NCBI RefSeq assembly: GCF_002995805.1 | Contig: NZ_PVXL01000072.1 | Coordinates: 37,977 to 101,976, forward strand | Length of the DNA stretch: 64,000 nt | From: Neomoorella stamsii | Lineage (GTDB): Bacteria > Bacillota > DSM-521 > Neomoorellales > Neomoorellaceae | Direction of reading: 5' to 3' | Shown here: in pieces, positions 1 to 7,651 of the stretch | Position numbering within the stretch: position 1 is the first letter of the stretch | Layout of the letters: each line of letters begins with the position of its first letter | Program-made: the position numbers and the translations under genes | Notes under the pieces: generated by a model | Databases searched by the model: none | The model's input: only the letters and a program-made list of their open reading frames with translations | Told to the model about the DNA's origin: nothing

Positions 1-452
1 TTGAGCTGGCGGAAAATTTCCAGGGCCTCGTCCCGGCTTATTTCCTGCCGTTCCAGGGGCAGGTCAGCTTTAATGATCCTTTGCATTTCCGCCTCAATGG
101 CGTTTAAGTCTTCGGGGGTAAATTTATGTTCGCTGTCGAAGTCGTAGTAAAAACCATCGGTTATAGCCGGGCCGATACCTAGCCTGGTCCCGGGGAACAG
201 GTGCTTGACGGCCTGGGCCAGGACGTGGGCTGCTGTATGGCGGTAGGCCAGGCGCCCTCCCTCATCGGCAAAGGTCAAGAGCTCGAGCTGGCACTGCTCC
301 GGCAAAGGACGGGTAAGGTCCCAAACCTCGCCATTTACCCGCGCCGCCAGGGCCTCCCGGGCGAGTTTCGGCGAAATGTCCCTGGCCACCTCCAGGGCCG
401 TAGTGCCTGCTGCATATTCCCTTACGCTGCCGTCCGGTAAAGTTACCTGCAT
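1..452 (-). CDS. thrS: Threonyl-tRNA synthetase, N-terminal part (runs off the window)
   Basis: Charges tRNA-Thr with threonine in the cytoplasm. Only about 150 N-terminal residues are present. Residues 1-60 form a TGS domain (MQVTLPDGS...) and the following editing domain begins with the zinc-site motif HTAAH (His72, His76), typical of ThrRS and AlaRS second additional domains. The TGS plus HTAAH order fits ThrS. Start ATG at 452 is preceded by AGGAGGGAAC. A T-box leader directly upstream supports an aminoacyl-tRNA synthetase. The catalytic core lies outside the window. Confidence 0.95.
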   Translation of the reverse strand, partial: MQVTLPDGSVREYAAGTTALEVARDISPKLAREALAARVNGEVWDLTRPLPEQCQLELLTFADEGGRLAYRHTAAHVLAQAVKHLFPGTRLGIGPAITDGFYYDFDSEHKFTPEDLNAIEAEMQRIIKADLPLERQEISRDEALEIFRQL

Positions 453-550
453 AATAGTTCCCTCCTACGAGCATTTCTTAAATTCTCGCTCCATACCACA
501 ACCCTTACCTGGCCGGGCGCTACCGGCAGGCCGGGAAATCCCCTTCCCAC

Positions 551-586
551 AAAAAATAAAAACCCTCGTCCCTCAAAAGGGACGAG
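551..586 (-). terminator. T-box regulated intrinsic terminator
   Basis: Perfect 8-bp stem at 565-572/579-586 with a 6-nt loop, followed on the minus strand by TTTTTATTTTTT. It competes with the antiterminator formed by the T-box sequence at 596-609. Confidence 0.9.
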
Positions 587-790
587 AGTTCTTCCCGTGG
601 TTCCACCCTTCTTCAGGGGATATGCTCCCCCCTCCAGGGCTTATAACGGTAGCCAGCCGGCCGAGCTTACTCACTTTTCAGCCCGGCAGCTCCGGAGTGG
701 TCCGGCTCCCTGCCATCGCCCGGGATGCTTCCAGCCAGGGCATCCCTCTCTGGAGGGCAGTTCAGGGGCCTCTTCTCCTTCTTCGCCGTT
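551..790 (-). ncRNA. T-box riboswitch leader of thrS
   Basis: The transcript carries the canonical T-box AGGGTGGAACCACG (complement of 596-609), which pairs with the free 3' end of uncharged tRNA. It overlaps the region just before an intrinsic terminator hairpin (565-586, 8-bp stem CTCGTCCC/GGGACGAG) followed by T residues. Uncharged tRNA-Thr would favour the antiterminator and thrS expression. The leader is short and I could not assign the specifier codon in stem I with confidence. Confidence 0.93.
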
Positions 791-796
791 AGGTAC

Positions 797-826
797 ATTA
801 TAGCTATATAAATTAACACGTGTCAA
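797..826 (-). promoter_or_regulatory. Sigma-A promoter of the thrS leader
   Basis: On the minus strand a perfect TTGACA (821-826) and perfect TATAAT (797-802) are separated by 18 nt. Transcription would start near 790 and enter the T-box leader. Confidence 0.85.
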
Positions 827-849
827 GATTTGGGTGATATACCCCAGCA

Positions 850-1440
850 TTACCTCAATCCTGCCAGGGCTGCCTGGACCAGGCCAATGAGGAACCCCAG
901 CAAGCCGCCCAGCCATTCTATGTAGCGCAGTTCCCGGCCGGCTACTTCGACGACTACCTCCTCGACCTGGTTTAAATTTAATTTATTAAACTTTGCCGCT
1001 ACAAGTTCACCTATGGAAAAGGACCCCGGACTGCGGCCTAGTTCCTCTATCAATTCCTGCAGGGCCGATGGCATGTCCCGGCGGAGGGTTTCTTCTACCG
1101 ACCTGCCGGCTGTTTCTTTTAAACCCTGGGGGATAAAGGAAGGCAGGCGCTCTACCAGGCGCCGCCGGGCCACTTCCGCCACTATGGCCGTGATCCTGCC
1201 GACAACGGCGGGAGTATTAAGGTGGGCCAGTACTTCATTGAAGGGAAGTAAATTTTTATCAACGACGCCGGCGATATTGGCCGCTATTTCGGCCTGTCTT
1301 TTGGGAATAAGCCCCTGCAGGGTCCAGCAAAATATTTTTAACGGGCGACGGGGGCGGAATAGCATCCTGATAGCCACAACGTTGGTCAACCAGCCAATAA
1401 GAGCGCCGATGAGAGGGATCAAGAACCACCTGGTAAGCAA
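850..1440 (-). CDS. DUF445 family membrane protein
   Basis: 196 residues, recognised as DUF445 (YheB-like), a family of unknown function. The N-terminal membrane segment contains the family signature GALIGWLTNVVAIRMLF (about 12-28) followed by a basic RPRRP stretch. A second hydrophobic segment lies at the C-terminus (GLLGFLIGLVQAAL). The middle is amphipathic and helical. It is shorter than the roughly 370-residue Bacillus YheB, so it is a compact member. Start is TTG at 1440 after a GGTGGGG ribosome site. It lies between the thrS promoter and ytxC, on the same strand. Confidence 0.85.
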   Translation of the reverse strand: MLTRWFLIPLIGALIGWLTNVVAIRMLFRPRRPLKIFCWTLQGLIPKRQAEIAANIAGVVDKNLLPFNEVLAHLNTPAVVGRITAIVAEVARRRLVERLPSFIPQGLKETAGRSVEETLRRDMPSALQELIEELGRSPGSFSIGELVAAKFNKLNLNQVEEVVVEVAGRELRYIEWLGGLLGFLIGLVQAALAGLR

Positions 1441-1548
1441 ACTTATTTCACCCCACCGAGTGCAATAATAACAAAAGCCCGGCCAAAAGACAACTGGCCC
1501 GGCCAGGACAAAAACTGCAATTAATGGGTTAAGGGACCGGTACGACCG

Positions 1549-2415
1549 TTAGCGCTTTTGCAAAGGCTGCAAGCAGCGGCTGCAGCCGCTGCAATGGATA
1601 AGCCGCTCACCAAAAACGCTCTTGATGGTGCTGATGGTGTTATGGTGACGTCCTTTATCGGCAGCGTGCAGTACTACCTGGCGAGGAGCAATGGTTATCA
1701 GGGCGCTGATTAATAAATCCTCATAGTTGAGATCACTATCAGCCATATCGACGACAAAGCCTTCCAGGTAGTCGCCACTGAGGTTCCGGTTTTCGCCGTC
1801 ATAGAGCTGGAAGCCGCCCCCTGGACTTAAAACTACGTGGACTTTTTCCACCCGGGGTTCCTGGGCTTCCACAAAGTAGCGTAAAAGGCGGATGAATTCG
1901 TCATACTCCTTTTCCATCAGGTATTCATCAACAGCCTCTTCCAGGGCCTGGTCCAGTTCCATTAAATAATCCGGCAGGCGAAAGCGTACAAATCCGTCGA
2001 TATTTAACCAGGTGTTTTCCTGGAAATACTCCAGTATACGGGCAGCAATGGGCTCCCCCCGCTGCTGGAGCTGGAGGTAACTATTTTCACCCTGATCCAG
2101 GATGGCCCGTGCCCGCCGGCAGATTTCTTCAATGGCCCCGGCATCCAAGCCTTCGTACTGGCTTAAAAGCATACCTTCCAGTAAAGCCGCTTCCCACCGT
2201 TCGACAATAAAGGCGGCCACAATCTCGGCCACCTGCTCTTGAAAGCGTTTCACTTCCCTTTTTGAAGGCCGGCGCGGTCCCGTTTCTAAAAAACAACGAC
2301 AGAAATTAAAGCCCCCCGCCTGCCACAGGTGGAGGCCCACGCTATAGCCAAATCTATGGTTAAACTCGGCCTGCAAGAAGTCAATTGGCCTGGCGGTAAT
2401 TAACGTGATATTCAT
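1549..2415 (-). CDS. ytxC: YtxC-like sporulation protein
   Basis: 288 residues resembling the YtxC family, which in Bacillus lies close to thrS, the same neighbourhood as here. The protein is soluble and mostly helical. The C-terminus carries a cysteine cluster (CSGCSRCLQPL). Molecular function is not established for the family; a sporulation role is inferred from the family name and its distribution in spore formers. Start is ATG at 2415 after AAGGAGGTTCAGC. Confidence 0.8.
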   Translation of the reverse strand: MNITLITARPIDFLQAEFNHRFGYSVGLHLWQAGGFNFCRCFLETGPRRPSKREVKRFQEQVAEIVAAFIVERWEAALLEGMLLSQYEGLDAGAIEEICRRARAILDQGENSYLQLQQRGEPIAARILEYFQENTWLNIDGFVRFRLPDYLMELDQALEEAVDEYLMEKEYDEFIRLLRYFVEAQEPRVEKVHVVLSPGGGFQLYDGENRNLSGDYLEGFVVDMADSDLNYEDLLISALITIAPRQVVLHAADKGRHHNTISTIKSVFGERLIHCSGCSRCLQPLQKR

Positions 2416-2556
2416 GGGCGCTGAACCTCCTTGTGCTGCTATTATATGTGCCGCCCATGTTTTGTATACAGTTAAGCTACTGCCAGGCTGTCTAAAAATA
2501 AAGTCATTGCAAGGCCTGGTGTACCGGCTGAAATTGGCATTGAGGTAATTTTTGTT

Positions 2557-2593
2557 AAAAAAAGTGGCCCCTGCATTCTTGCAAAGGCCACCT
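2557..2593 (-). terminator. Terminator of the host tRNA-Val unit
   Basis: Stem GTGGCC (2564-2569)/GGCCAC (2586-2591) followed on the minus strand by TTTTTTT. It lies 11 bp past the CCA end of the tRNA 3' stub, so it is the terminator of the tRNA gene that the prophage has split. Confidence 0.85.
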
Positions 2594-2604
2594 TATTTTC
2601 TAAC

Positions 2605-2634
2605 TGGTGGGTCCGGCAGGGATTGAACCTGCGA
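2605..2634 (-). pseudogene. tRNA-Val 3' fragment (T-arm 3' half, acceptor and CCA), left prophage junction
   Basis: The minus strand reads the T-loop TTCAATC, CCTGC, the acceptor 3' strand CGGACCC and ACCA. No matching 5' half follows upstream. The partner lies at 52532-52591, whose acceptor 5' strand GGGTTCG pairs with CGGACCC at all seven positions (one G-U). Joining both at the shared 15 bp rebuilds one complete tRNA-Val(GAC). Confidence 0.88.
2620..2634. other. attL core
   Basis: GGATTGAACCTGCGA occurs here and at 52532-52546 in the same orientation, within the T-arm of the split tRNA. These mark the ends of the prophage. Confidence 0.85.
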
Positions 2635-2639
2635 GCCAC

Positions 2640-2925
2640 CGGAAACACACCTGGTTTATAGCAAACAAAACCCCCGGCCCGCCCTGGCCGGGGATAAGTG
2701 GATAAGTGGATAACATGTAGACATGCCGGGAGGAGGGCTCCCGGATCGACCTTTGCGGTATAATTCTACAAGGCGGGGGGTTAATCCTGCTGCAATGTAG
2801 GGTGCCGGGTAGTCCCGGCATGGGGTATGGTTTAGCAGCGGTGGAGGGAAGAGATCTTTTTCCCTTTTATAGCAATCCTTTCCTTATCGAGCAGGAATTT
2901 TTTATTATTCGTCGAAGGAATAATA
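2640..2925. other. Hairpin-rich non-coding stretch next to attL
   Basis: No convincing gene. Three strong inverted repeats: CCCCGGC/GCCGGGG (about 2672-2692; on the minus strand followed by GTTTTGTTT, so possibly a terminator), CCGGGAG/CTCCCGG (2726-2744) and TGCCGGG/CCCGGCA (2803-2820). Two tandem AGTGGATAA boxes (2697-2705, 2705-2713) differ from the DnaA consensus by one base each. A TATAAT at about 2759 has no good -35. It may contain attP arm sequence and the promoter of the following cassette. Confidence 0.5.
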
Positions 2926-2949
2926 TTGCATTCAAGTGAGGTGGTACTT

Positions 2950-4044
2950 TTGCTTACGATTCAAAATGTTGCCCTTTTAAATGATATCATTCAACTTCCC
3001 AAAGATAATTTGCAAGAAATTTGTACTAATCTTGATTTATCCCGTGATGGTTCATCTACCGATTTAGCGGAAAAGATATGGTTAGCTATATGCGATAATC
3101 GCGAAAAACAAAATCGCATACTTGAACCTTACAAAAATAGAATTTTATGTGGAAAAACTTCAATAACCTGGTTTAAGCTTTCACCAGGAGGTTCCTTAAA
3201 AGGGGCTAAAGAGAAGATCATTAAAAATTGTGGTTTTAACCCCTTTGAAACCATAAATATACCTCCCCCGGAAGAATTAAGTGGTACTCCCGTGCTAATA
3301 AGTGGAGCTATTGGTGCTAACGAAAACGAATATTATTTACGGTTTATATATAAATCAGGAGTTTCTAGGCTATTTTATGGTGCGAAGCTTGATCTTCGTC
3401 CCAAAAGTGCCGTGAAAACTATTTATATTAATGAAGAAAAAGGCTGTATTGAAGTAAGAGCGGATGGAAAGGCAGCTGGTAAATTTGCTTCTAGTTTCGC
3501 CCGTTTAATTAACCAAGAAATTTCTTTGGAGCCAACTAATATATTAGCTCCATTCGGCGGCAATATTGAGGAAATTGCTGATGCTATTGGTGGCGAATTG
3601 ATAGATGCTGTTGGTAAACCAGAATTATTACTACAAGACTTTACAACGGACCAAGCCAATGCTGTGGTCGACATTTTAACTGCACTTGATAATTATTTTG
3701 AAGATGAAGATATTGATAAACTCCAAGAAAGTCTGGAAGCCTCTAAGGCGTTACTAGGAGATGAGTTTCCCGCTATTCCATTTACTGCTTTAATCCTTAA
3801 TGGATTAGAAAAAGTCGGGTTAGGTGTATCCGACAGAGACCTTAGAGGACTTCCCTTATATGACTATCTTAAACCCCATTTACAACACCAGGGGGGTTTT
3901 ATACGATTCTCATTTCCGGAAAATGGTCTAATGCAATCATTTACCATTCGTGTAGGTTTCCATACTAATAGCATTTATTTTATCACACCTGCGACAGAAA
4001 ATGCTATTGAACATGTTAGAGAAAGGATTATAATTGAAGCATAA
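2950..4044 (+). CDS. Unknown cargo protein, SAP-like N-terminus
   Basis: 364 residues from TTG 2950, chosen because GAGGTGG (2938-2944) sits 5 nt upstream; an in-frame TTG at 2926 has no ribosome site. No family recognised overall. Residues about 10-50 (LPKDNLQEICTNLDL...STDLAEKI) resemble a SAP/LEM-like helix-extension-helix DNA-binding fold, weakly. The middle has a beta-rich stretch and a central acidic helical region (FEDEDIDKLQESLEASKALLGDE). No signal peptide or membrane segment. Clearly more AT-rich than the phage genes and transcribed against the late operon, next to attL and beyond the lysis genes, where phage cargo usually sits. A defence or lysogenic-conversion role is inference only. 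Confidence 0.8.
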   Translation: MLTIQNVALLNDIIQLPKDNLQEICTNLDLSRDGSSTDLAEKIWLAICDNREKQNRILEPYKNRILCGKTSITWFKLSPGGSLKGAKEKIIKNCGFNPFETINIPPPEELSGTPVLISGAIGANENEYYLRFIYKSGVSRLFYGAKLDLRPKSAVKTIYINEEKGCIEVRADGKAAGKFASSFARLINQEISLEPTNILAPFGGNIEEIADAIGGELIDAVGKPELLLQDFTTDQANAVVDILTALDNYFEDEDIDKLQESLEASKALLGDEFPAIPFTALILNGLEKVGLGVSDRDLRGLPLYDYLKPHLQHQGGFIRFSFPENGLMQSFTIRVGFHTNSIYFITPATENAIEHVRERIIIEA

Positions 4045-4074
4045 ACTATTTTAGGTTAAGAGGGGGTGGCTTTG

Positions 4075-4446
4075 GTGGCAACAGTGTGGGATGTAGATGA
4101 ATGGGTTAGAAGTATTTCATCATTACCCATTGTAAGCTTTTATCCTACTGCTGTCGCCAAAGCAACTGGACTCCCCCTGACAGATGTATTTAATCGTCTC
4201 CTTTATTTAGTTAACGATGGTAAACTACGGTTATTGTGGGAAATTCGGTGTCCCAATTATGATTGCGTTCGTACCCTTGAAATAGTAGATGATCCCAAAA
4301 AAATTATTGGGAAGTCTATTTATTGTACCTCATGTGGTGAAGAAATAGAAGAAATATCTTCCGACAATATATTCCCTGCTTTTCAAATAAGCCCAGAATA
4401 TAAGGCCCGGGTTATTAAAAAAAAACGGTTGACCGCAGAGAGATAA
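4075..4446 (+). CDS. Winged-helix plus zinc-ribbon protein, N-terminal part of a frameshifted gene
   Basis: 123 residues from GTG 4075; AGAGGGGG lies 8 nt upstream, while GTG 4066 overlaps that ribosome site. Residues 1-55 look like a winged helix (YPTAVAKATGLPLTDVFNRLLYLVNDGKLRLLW). Then follows a four-cysteine zinc ribbon (CPNYDC and CTSC). The frame ends shortly after an A9 run at 4417-4425, and the -1 frame then stays open to 4955. It lies 30 bp behind the 364-residue gene and likely forms an operon with it. The AT-rich composition matches that gene. Function unknown. Confidence 0.7.
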   Translation: MATVWDVDEWVRSISSLPIVSFYPTAVAKATGLPLTDVFNRLLYLVNDGKLRLLWEIRCPNYDCVRTLEIVDDPKKIIGKSIYCTSCGEEIEEISSDNIFPAFQISPEYKARVIKKKRLTAER

Positions 4447-4955
4447 CAAAACTTGAAGGTTTTCATAATACTAATCCCTTACCATTAAGCTCACCTGAGT
4501 TAATTAGTACTGAAACCCTTAATTTACTGGAAAATTTATTCCCTGGGTTTAAAGGAACAGTAATAGTAGGAAATAATATATCCATAACTTTAAACACCAA
4601 CAGCGGTACAATTATTAAGGATTCAGTAGTGAATCAACACCTTGAATATATAAAAACTATTTCACCGGAATTAGCTGAGCATATTAAAGAAGGCCTAAAG
4701 TATCCAGAAATAAAAAACCAAATTGAAGGGTTGGCGGAGGCCCTTCATGAATTTAAAAACGCCCATCCCGAAGAAAAACAAAGCAAATTAAAGAAAGTAA
4801 ATGATACCCTTGACATAATTAATCGTATTTCTGAAACCCAAAAAAACCTGGCACCTTATGTTAGATCTCTTTATAACTTAACAAAACCTTTTCTTATCGA
4901 ACTAGCAAAATCTTTCGTTGAAAAATATACAGGTTTAAACTTACCCGGTTTGTAA
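4419..4955 (+). CDS. C-terminal part of the preceding gene, reached by -1 slip on A9 (or indel)
   Basis: This frame opens inside the A9 run (a TAA at 4416-4418 blocks it upstream) and is open for 178 codons. The first usable start is GTG 4629, which leaves 70 open codons without a start, so it was most likely fused to the upstream gene. With a -1 slip the product is 293 residues: winged helix, zinc ribbon, a beta segment (GTVIVGNNISITLNTNSGT) and a long helical tail. Translation from GTG 4629 alone would give 108 residues. Function unknown. Confidence 0.6.
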   Translation, partial: KKTVDRREITKLEGFHNTNPLPLSSPELISTETLNLLENLFPGFKGTVIVGNNISITLNTNSGTIIKDSVVNQHLEYIKTISPELAEHIKEGLKYPEIKNQIEGLAEALHEFKNAHPEEKQSKLKKVNDTLDIINRISETQKNLAPYVRSLYNLTKPFLIELAKSFVEKYTGLNLPGL

Positions 4956-4962
4956 CTCAACA

Positions 4963-5007
4963 ACAAAAAAGCCCCCGACCCGCGGTCAACCCGCAGGCCA
5001 GGGGCTT
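4963..5007 (-). terminator. Terminator at the end of the late operon
   Basis: Stem AAGCCCC (4969-4975)/GGGGCTT (5001-5007), followed on the minus strand by TTTTTTGTTG. It closes the leftward lysis/late operon; the + strand cassette ends just before it, so it may serve both directions. Confidence 0.8.
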
Positions 5008-5013
5008 CTCTCA

Positions 5014-5211
5014 TTACTCCTTATTATGCTTATACCCGCAGTCCGGGCAATACACCCGGCACCCGGCATCCTCCAACTGCGCCCCGCACTCCGGGCACAA
5101 TGCCGGCTCGGCCACGCCGGCGGAGATATAGTGCTGGGCGGAGGCGTCGTCCAGGGAGACGAGTTCGCCGGGGTAGTATAAATCCTTGCCGGCGATCATC
5201 CTAACCAGCAT
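5014..5211 (-). CDS. Small zinc-ribbon phage protein
   Basis: 65 residues. The N-terminus resembles a short phage fold that binds termini or metals (VRMIAGKDLYYPGELVSLDDASAQHYISAGVAE). The C-terminus is a classical zinc ribbon, CPEC-x8-CRVYCPDC. It overlaps the holin-like gene by 11 nt and is the last gene of the late operon. Function unknown. Confidence 0.75.
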   Translation of the reverse strand: MLVRMIAGKDLYYPGELVSLDDASAQHYISAGVAEPALCPECGAQLEDAGCRVYCPDCGYKHNKE

Positions 5212-5488
5212 TCTTCCTCAGTCCTTCAATGGCGCCAAGGAAGTCATGCAGGAAGTTAGCTCCCCGGCTGACTAACAGCCCGGACAGTACCATGCCGGCA
5301 TAAGGGACGGCCAGGGGTACGCCGACCATGCCAAAAAAGTCCACTCCCGCCGCTACGCATAAAAAAACGCCGAGAATTACGGCACCAATGCGGTCGGCGG
5401 ATATTTTCCCCTGCTGCCAGAACATCTTGCAGGTCTCCCAGAGAGCTTCCAATACAGCGGCCACGACAAGCAGTTTGTAAAAGTCCAT
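5201..5488 (-). CDS. Holin-like membrane protein
   Basis: 95 residues from ATG 5488, preceded by AAGGAGGCGCATAATA. Two hydrophobic segments are visible (about residues 30-47, AVILGVFLCVAAGVDFF, and 55-75, VPYAGMVLSGLLV), with a charged C-terminal helix. Size and position directly behind the endolysin suit a phage holin that would permeabilise the membrane for lysis. The family is not recognised by motif, so the call rests on topology and context. Confidence 0.65.
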   Translation of the reverse strand: MDFYKLLVVAAVLEALWETCKMFWQQGKISADRIGAVILGVFLCVAAGVDFFGMVGVPLAVPYAGMVLSGLLVSRGANFLHDFLGAIEGLRKNAG

Positions 5489-5490
5489 TA

Positions 5491-6162
5491 TTATGCGCCT
5501 CCTTGATTGAGTAATCTGATAAGTTCTTCTTTCATTTGCGTTACGGCCAAATTGGCAGTTCGTTGGGCAATCGACAGGACAAACCACTTCGGCGCCGGAT
5601 CATCGGCCTGGTGGTCGCTTGATATTTTCAGCTTGTCCCGCGCCCACTCCATAATGAGTTCTTTCCAGGGTTCCGGCGTTGGCGGTTCTGGCGCTGGCGG
5701 CCTGCTCAACGCTGCCCGGATAGCCCCCACATCCAGGCTGCCGGGGCAGTCGGTCTGGTCCACTTCTTTGTGGGCTAGTATCCTATCCGGCGTAATCGGA
5801 TACCGCCGCATCAAATCTTTAATAAGCCCATATAGGGCCAGCATCTGGGCGCTGGTAGGCTTACCCTGGATAAAGTCCCCTACCAGGCAGATCCCTACGC
5901 TGTCATTATTCCGGCCAGACGCATGGGCGCCGGTAAAGAAGATATTACGGCCTTCCTGGATCTCGCCGTCCGGGCCGCCGTTACCATTACAAATGACGTA
6001 GTGGTAGCCGATGTCGGCCCACCCCTTGTTGTGGATATGATAATCACGGAAAATGGCCACGTTGCCATTAGGCGTCCCGGAATGGTGGATAACGATGTAA
6101 CGGATATCCTCCGGGCTACGCCGGGCCATCATTACCGCTTCAGGAACGTTGGCAACGGTCAC
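5491..6162 (-). CDS. N-acetylmuramoyl-L-alanine amidase (endolysin)
   Basis: 223 residues, amidase_2/PGRP fold. It cleaves the bond between muramic acid and L-alanine in peptidoglycan at lysis. Zinc ligands are seen in YIVIHHSG (about 22-29) and AHKEVDQTDCPG (about 124-135). HIHNKGWADIGYHY is the usual substrate-groove segment. A Pro-rich linker (PPAPEPPTPEP) leads to a helical C-terminal tail, possibly for wall binding. GTG start at 6162 after GGGAGGTGATCGGCC. It lies between the XhlA-like and holin-like genes in a standard lysis cassette. Confidence 0.93.
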   Translation of the reverse strand: MTVANVPEAVMMARRSPEDIRYIVIHHSGTPNGNVAIFRDYHIHNKGWADIGYHYVICNGNGGPDGEIQEGRNIFFTGAHASGRNNDSVGICLVGDFIQGKPTSAQMLALYGLIKDLMRRYPITPDRILAHKEVDQTDCPGSLDVGAIRAALSRPPAPEPPTPEPWKELIMEWARDKLKISSDHQADDPAPKWFVLSIAQRTANLAVTQMKEELIRLLNQGGA

Positions 6163-6168
6163 GGCCGA

Positions 6169-6372
6169 TCACCTCCCAATAAGGCGCAAAAATAAATCTA
6201 GCGCCAGGCCGCCGCAGATGCCTATCAGCCAGAAATAGAGCTTATCAAATTTCGCCTCTATGTTTTGTATACTGCCGTTCTGCCTGGCCTGATAAGCCTC
6301 CACGTTTTCCACCCTTTCTTCCAGCCTTGCCACAGCCACTTCTAATGCCACCACCCTTTCTTCGGTATTCAA
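6169..6372 (-). CDS. xhlA: XhlA-like holin-associated protein
   Basis: 67 residues: an N-terminal heptad coiled coil (VVALEVAVARLEERVENVEAYQARQNGSIQNIEAKFDKL, shown in parts) and one C-terminal membrane segment (FWLIGICGGLALDLFLRL). This is the layout of the hemolysin XhlA family of PBSX-like phages, which works with holin and amidase in lysis. Start is ATG 6372 after AGAGGGGGTACCCCGGTTG. Confidence 0.85.
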   Translation of the reverse strand: MNTEERVVALEVAVARLEERVENVEAYQARQNGSIQNIEAKFDKLYFWLIGICGGLALDLFLRLIGR

Positions 6373-6388
6373 CCGGGGTACCCCCTCT

Positions 6389-7378
6389 CTATCTGGTCAG
6401 TGTTATCTTTCGCTCTCCTTCATTCCACATTACTTTCCAGCCAAGTACCTCGGCTAAAAATCGCAACGGTACCAGGGTCCGCTTTGAACCGGCATCAATT
6501 ACCGGCGGCTGATCCAGGATAACTTCCTCCCCGTCCACCAGGGCACGGGTGCTGTCTATCCAGAGCACAACCTCGCTGGCCGGTTTGGGCGGGATAATTA
6601 CGTCTACCGAGGACCAGGCCTCCATAAAATACGGCATACCTATATCACTACGATAGGTCAAAAAGTCGTAAGGCAGCCAACCGTAGCCGTTATCTCCCCA
6701 ACCCGGGCCCCAGGAATTAGCTAAACGGAGGAAGCCTTTCCGGGTAACGCCGTTCTTATAGGTATGGGCGAGGTTGTCATCCCACCCATCCAGGAGGATG
6801 GCGTGACCGCCGCGCCAGCGGCCTTCCGGGAGGTCGATAAACCCGCCCGGCTCGCACTCGATAAAGTTGTCGCAAACAAAGACGGCAGCCAGAACGGGGC
6901 CGTCGCGCATGATGGCCGTTTTTATCTCCTCTAGGGTCTGGATCCGGGCATATACCCCTATCTGGAACTGCTTGGCCTCGGTGACGGCGGCCTCTGGCAC
7001 CGGCGGCAAGGGGTTCGCCATAAGGCTGTATGGTAGGGTTTGCTCCTTGCAGGCGCCGGTATTTTTTAGTACCGCCATAGCCACCCGTGGGTAAGTACCC
7101 TCCTGGTTAGGTATCCCGTCCTGCTGCTTGCACAGGGCGTAAATAAAGAGAGGGCTAAACCTGTAGCCCCTGGACGGATAGTTGACCGACTCCTGCCGGT
7201 CCTTAACGCCAGCAGCTGCCTGGCCCACGCAAGTGCCCCATTTACCCTGGTCCCGGACCGGCAGCCGGGGCCAGAAGAATGATGCCGGCAATTCCGGCGC
7301 CGCAACCATCTGCGAATAGATATAGTCCCGGGGATCCGGGGGTGATTGGATTGCGCCGGGCACGAATTGGAAACCCAT
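6389..7378 (-). CDS. Papain-like (C1) cysteine protease fused to a copper-amine-oxidase N-type domain
   Basis: 329 residues from ATG 7378 (GGGAGGGGAGAAC upstream; an extended in-frame start at 7465 lacks one). The C1 peptidase core has the oxyanion Gln44 and catalytic Cys50 in RDQGKWGTCVGQ, catalytic His192 in RGGHAILLDGW and Asn221 in LANSWGPGWGDNGYGW. Residues about 272-329 form a copper-amine-oxidase N-terminal-like stalk domain (VPLRFLAEVLGWKVMWNEGE), in other clostridia a cell-surface or wall-associated module. No propeptide or signal peptide seen. It lies between tail and lysis genes, so it could act on host surface protein, in virion maturation or in exit (inference). Confidence 0.88.
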   Translation of the reverse strand: MGFQFVPGAIQSPPDPRDYIYSQMVAAPELPASFFWPRLPVRDQGKWGTCVGQAAAGVKDRQESVNYPSRGYRFSPLFIYALCKQQDGIPNQEGTYPRVAMAVLKNTGACKEQTLPYSLMANPLPPVPEAAVTEAKQFQIGVYARIQTLEEIKTAIMRDGPVLAAVFVCDNFIECEPGGFIDLPEGRWRGGHAILLDGWDDNLAHTYKNGVTRKGFLRLANSWGPGWGDNGYGWLPYDFLTYRSDIGMPYFMEAWSSVDVIIPPKPASEVVLWIDSTRALVDGEEVILDQPPVIDAGSKRTLVPLRFLAEVLGWKVMWNEGERKITLTR

Positions 7379-7480
7379 GTTCTCCCCTCCCAAAATATAA
7401 GCCGCCCCACGGCGGCCAAAACTTAGGCCCCCATACCGGGGGCCTAAATTGTCAGACATACACATTTAAGTCCAAATGTC

Positions 7481-7651
7481 TTATACCTTCGGCTTCATAA
7501 CAGCCTTTTCCAAAGCCGCTACCCTCGCTTCCAAAGAAGCAAAGCGAGCCTCAATCTGCTCTTCCTTTGTTAACTCACGTTCAACTACTGTTACCTTAAC
7601 CTCTTTGTTCCCATGTTTACGTTTTTCTTCACGTTCAACCTTAATCTTCAT
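7481..7651 (-). CDS. Small charged coiled-coil phage protein
   Basis: 56 residues from ATG 7651, whose ATGA overlaps the stop of the preceding gene, suggesting translational coupling. The first half is Lys/Glu-rich (KVEREEKRKHGNKEVKVTVVEREL), the second half is a helical heptad (ARFASLEARVAALEKAVMK). Such proteins are common between tail fibre and lysis genes. Function unknown. Confidence 0.6.
   Translation of the reverse strand: MKIKVEREEKRKHGNKEVKVTVVERELTKEEQIEARFASLEARVAALEKAVMKPKV

Noticed and set aside
1455..1510. GCCCGGCCA repeat between DUF445 and ytxC as a terminator
   Set aside because: The two copies are direct rather than inverted and no T-run follows a proper stem.
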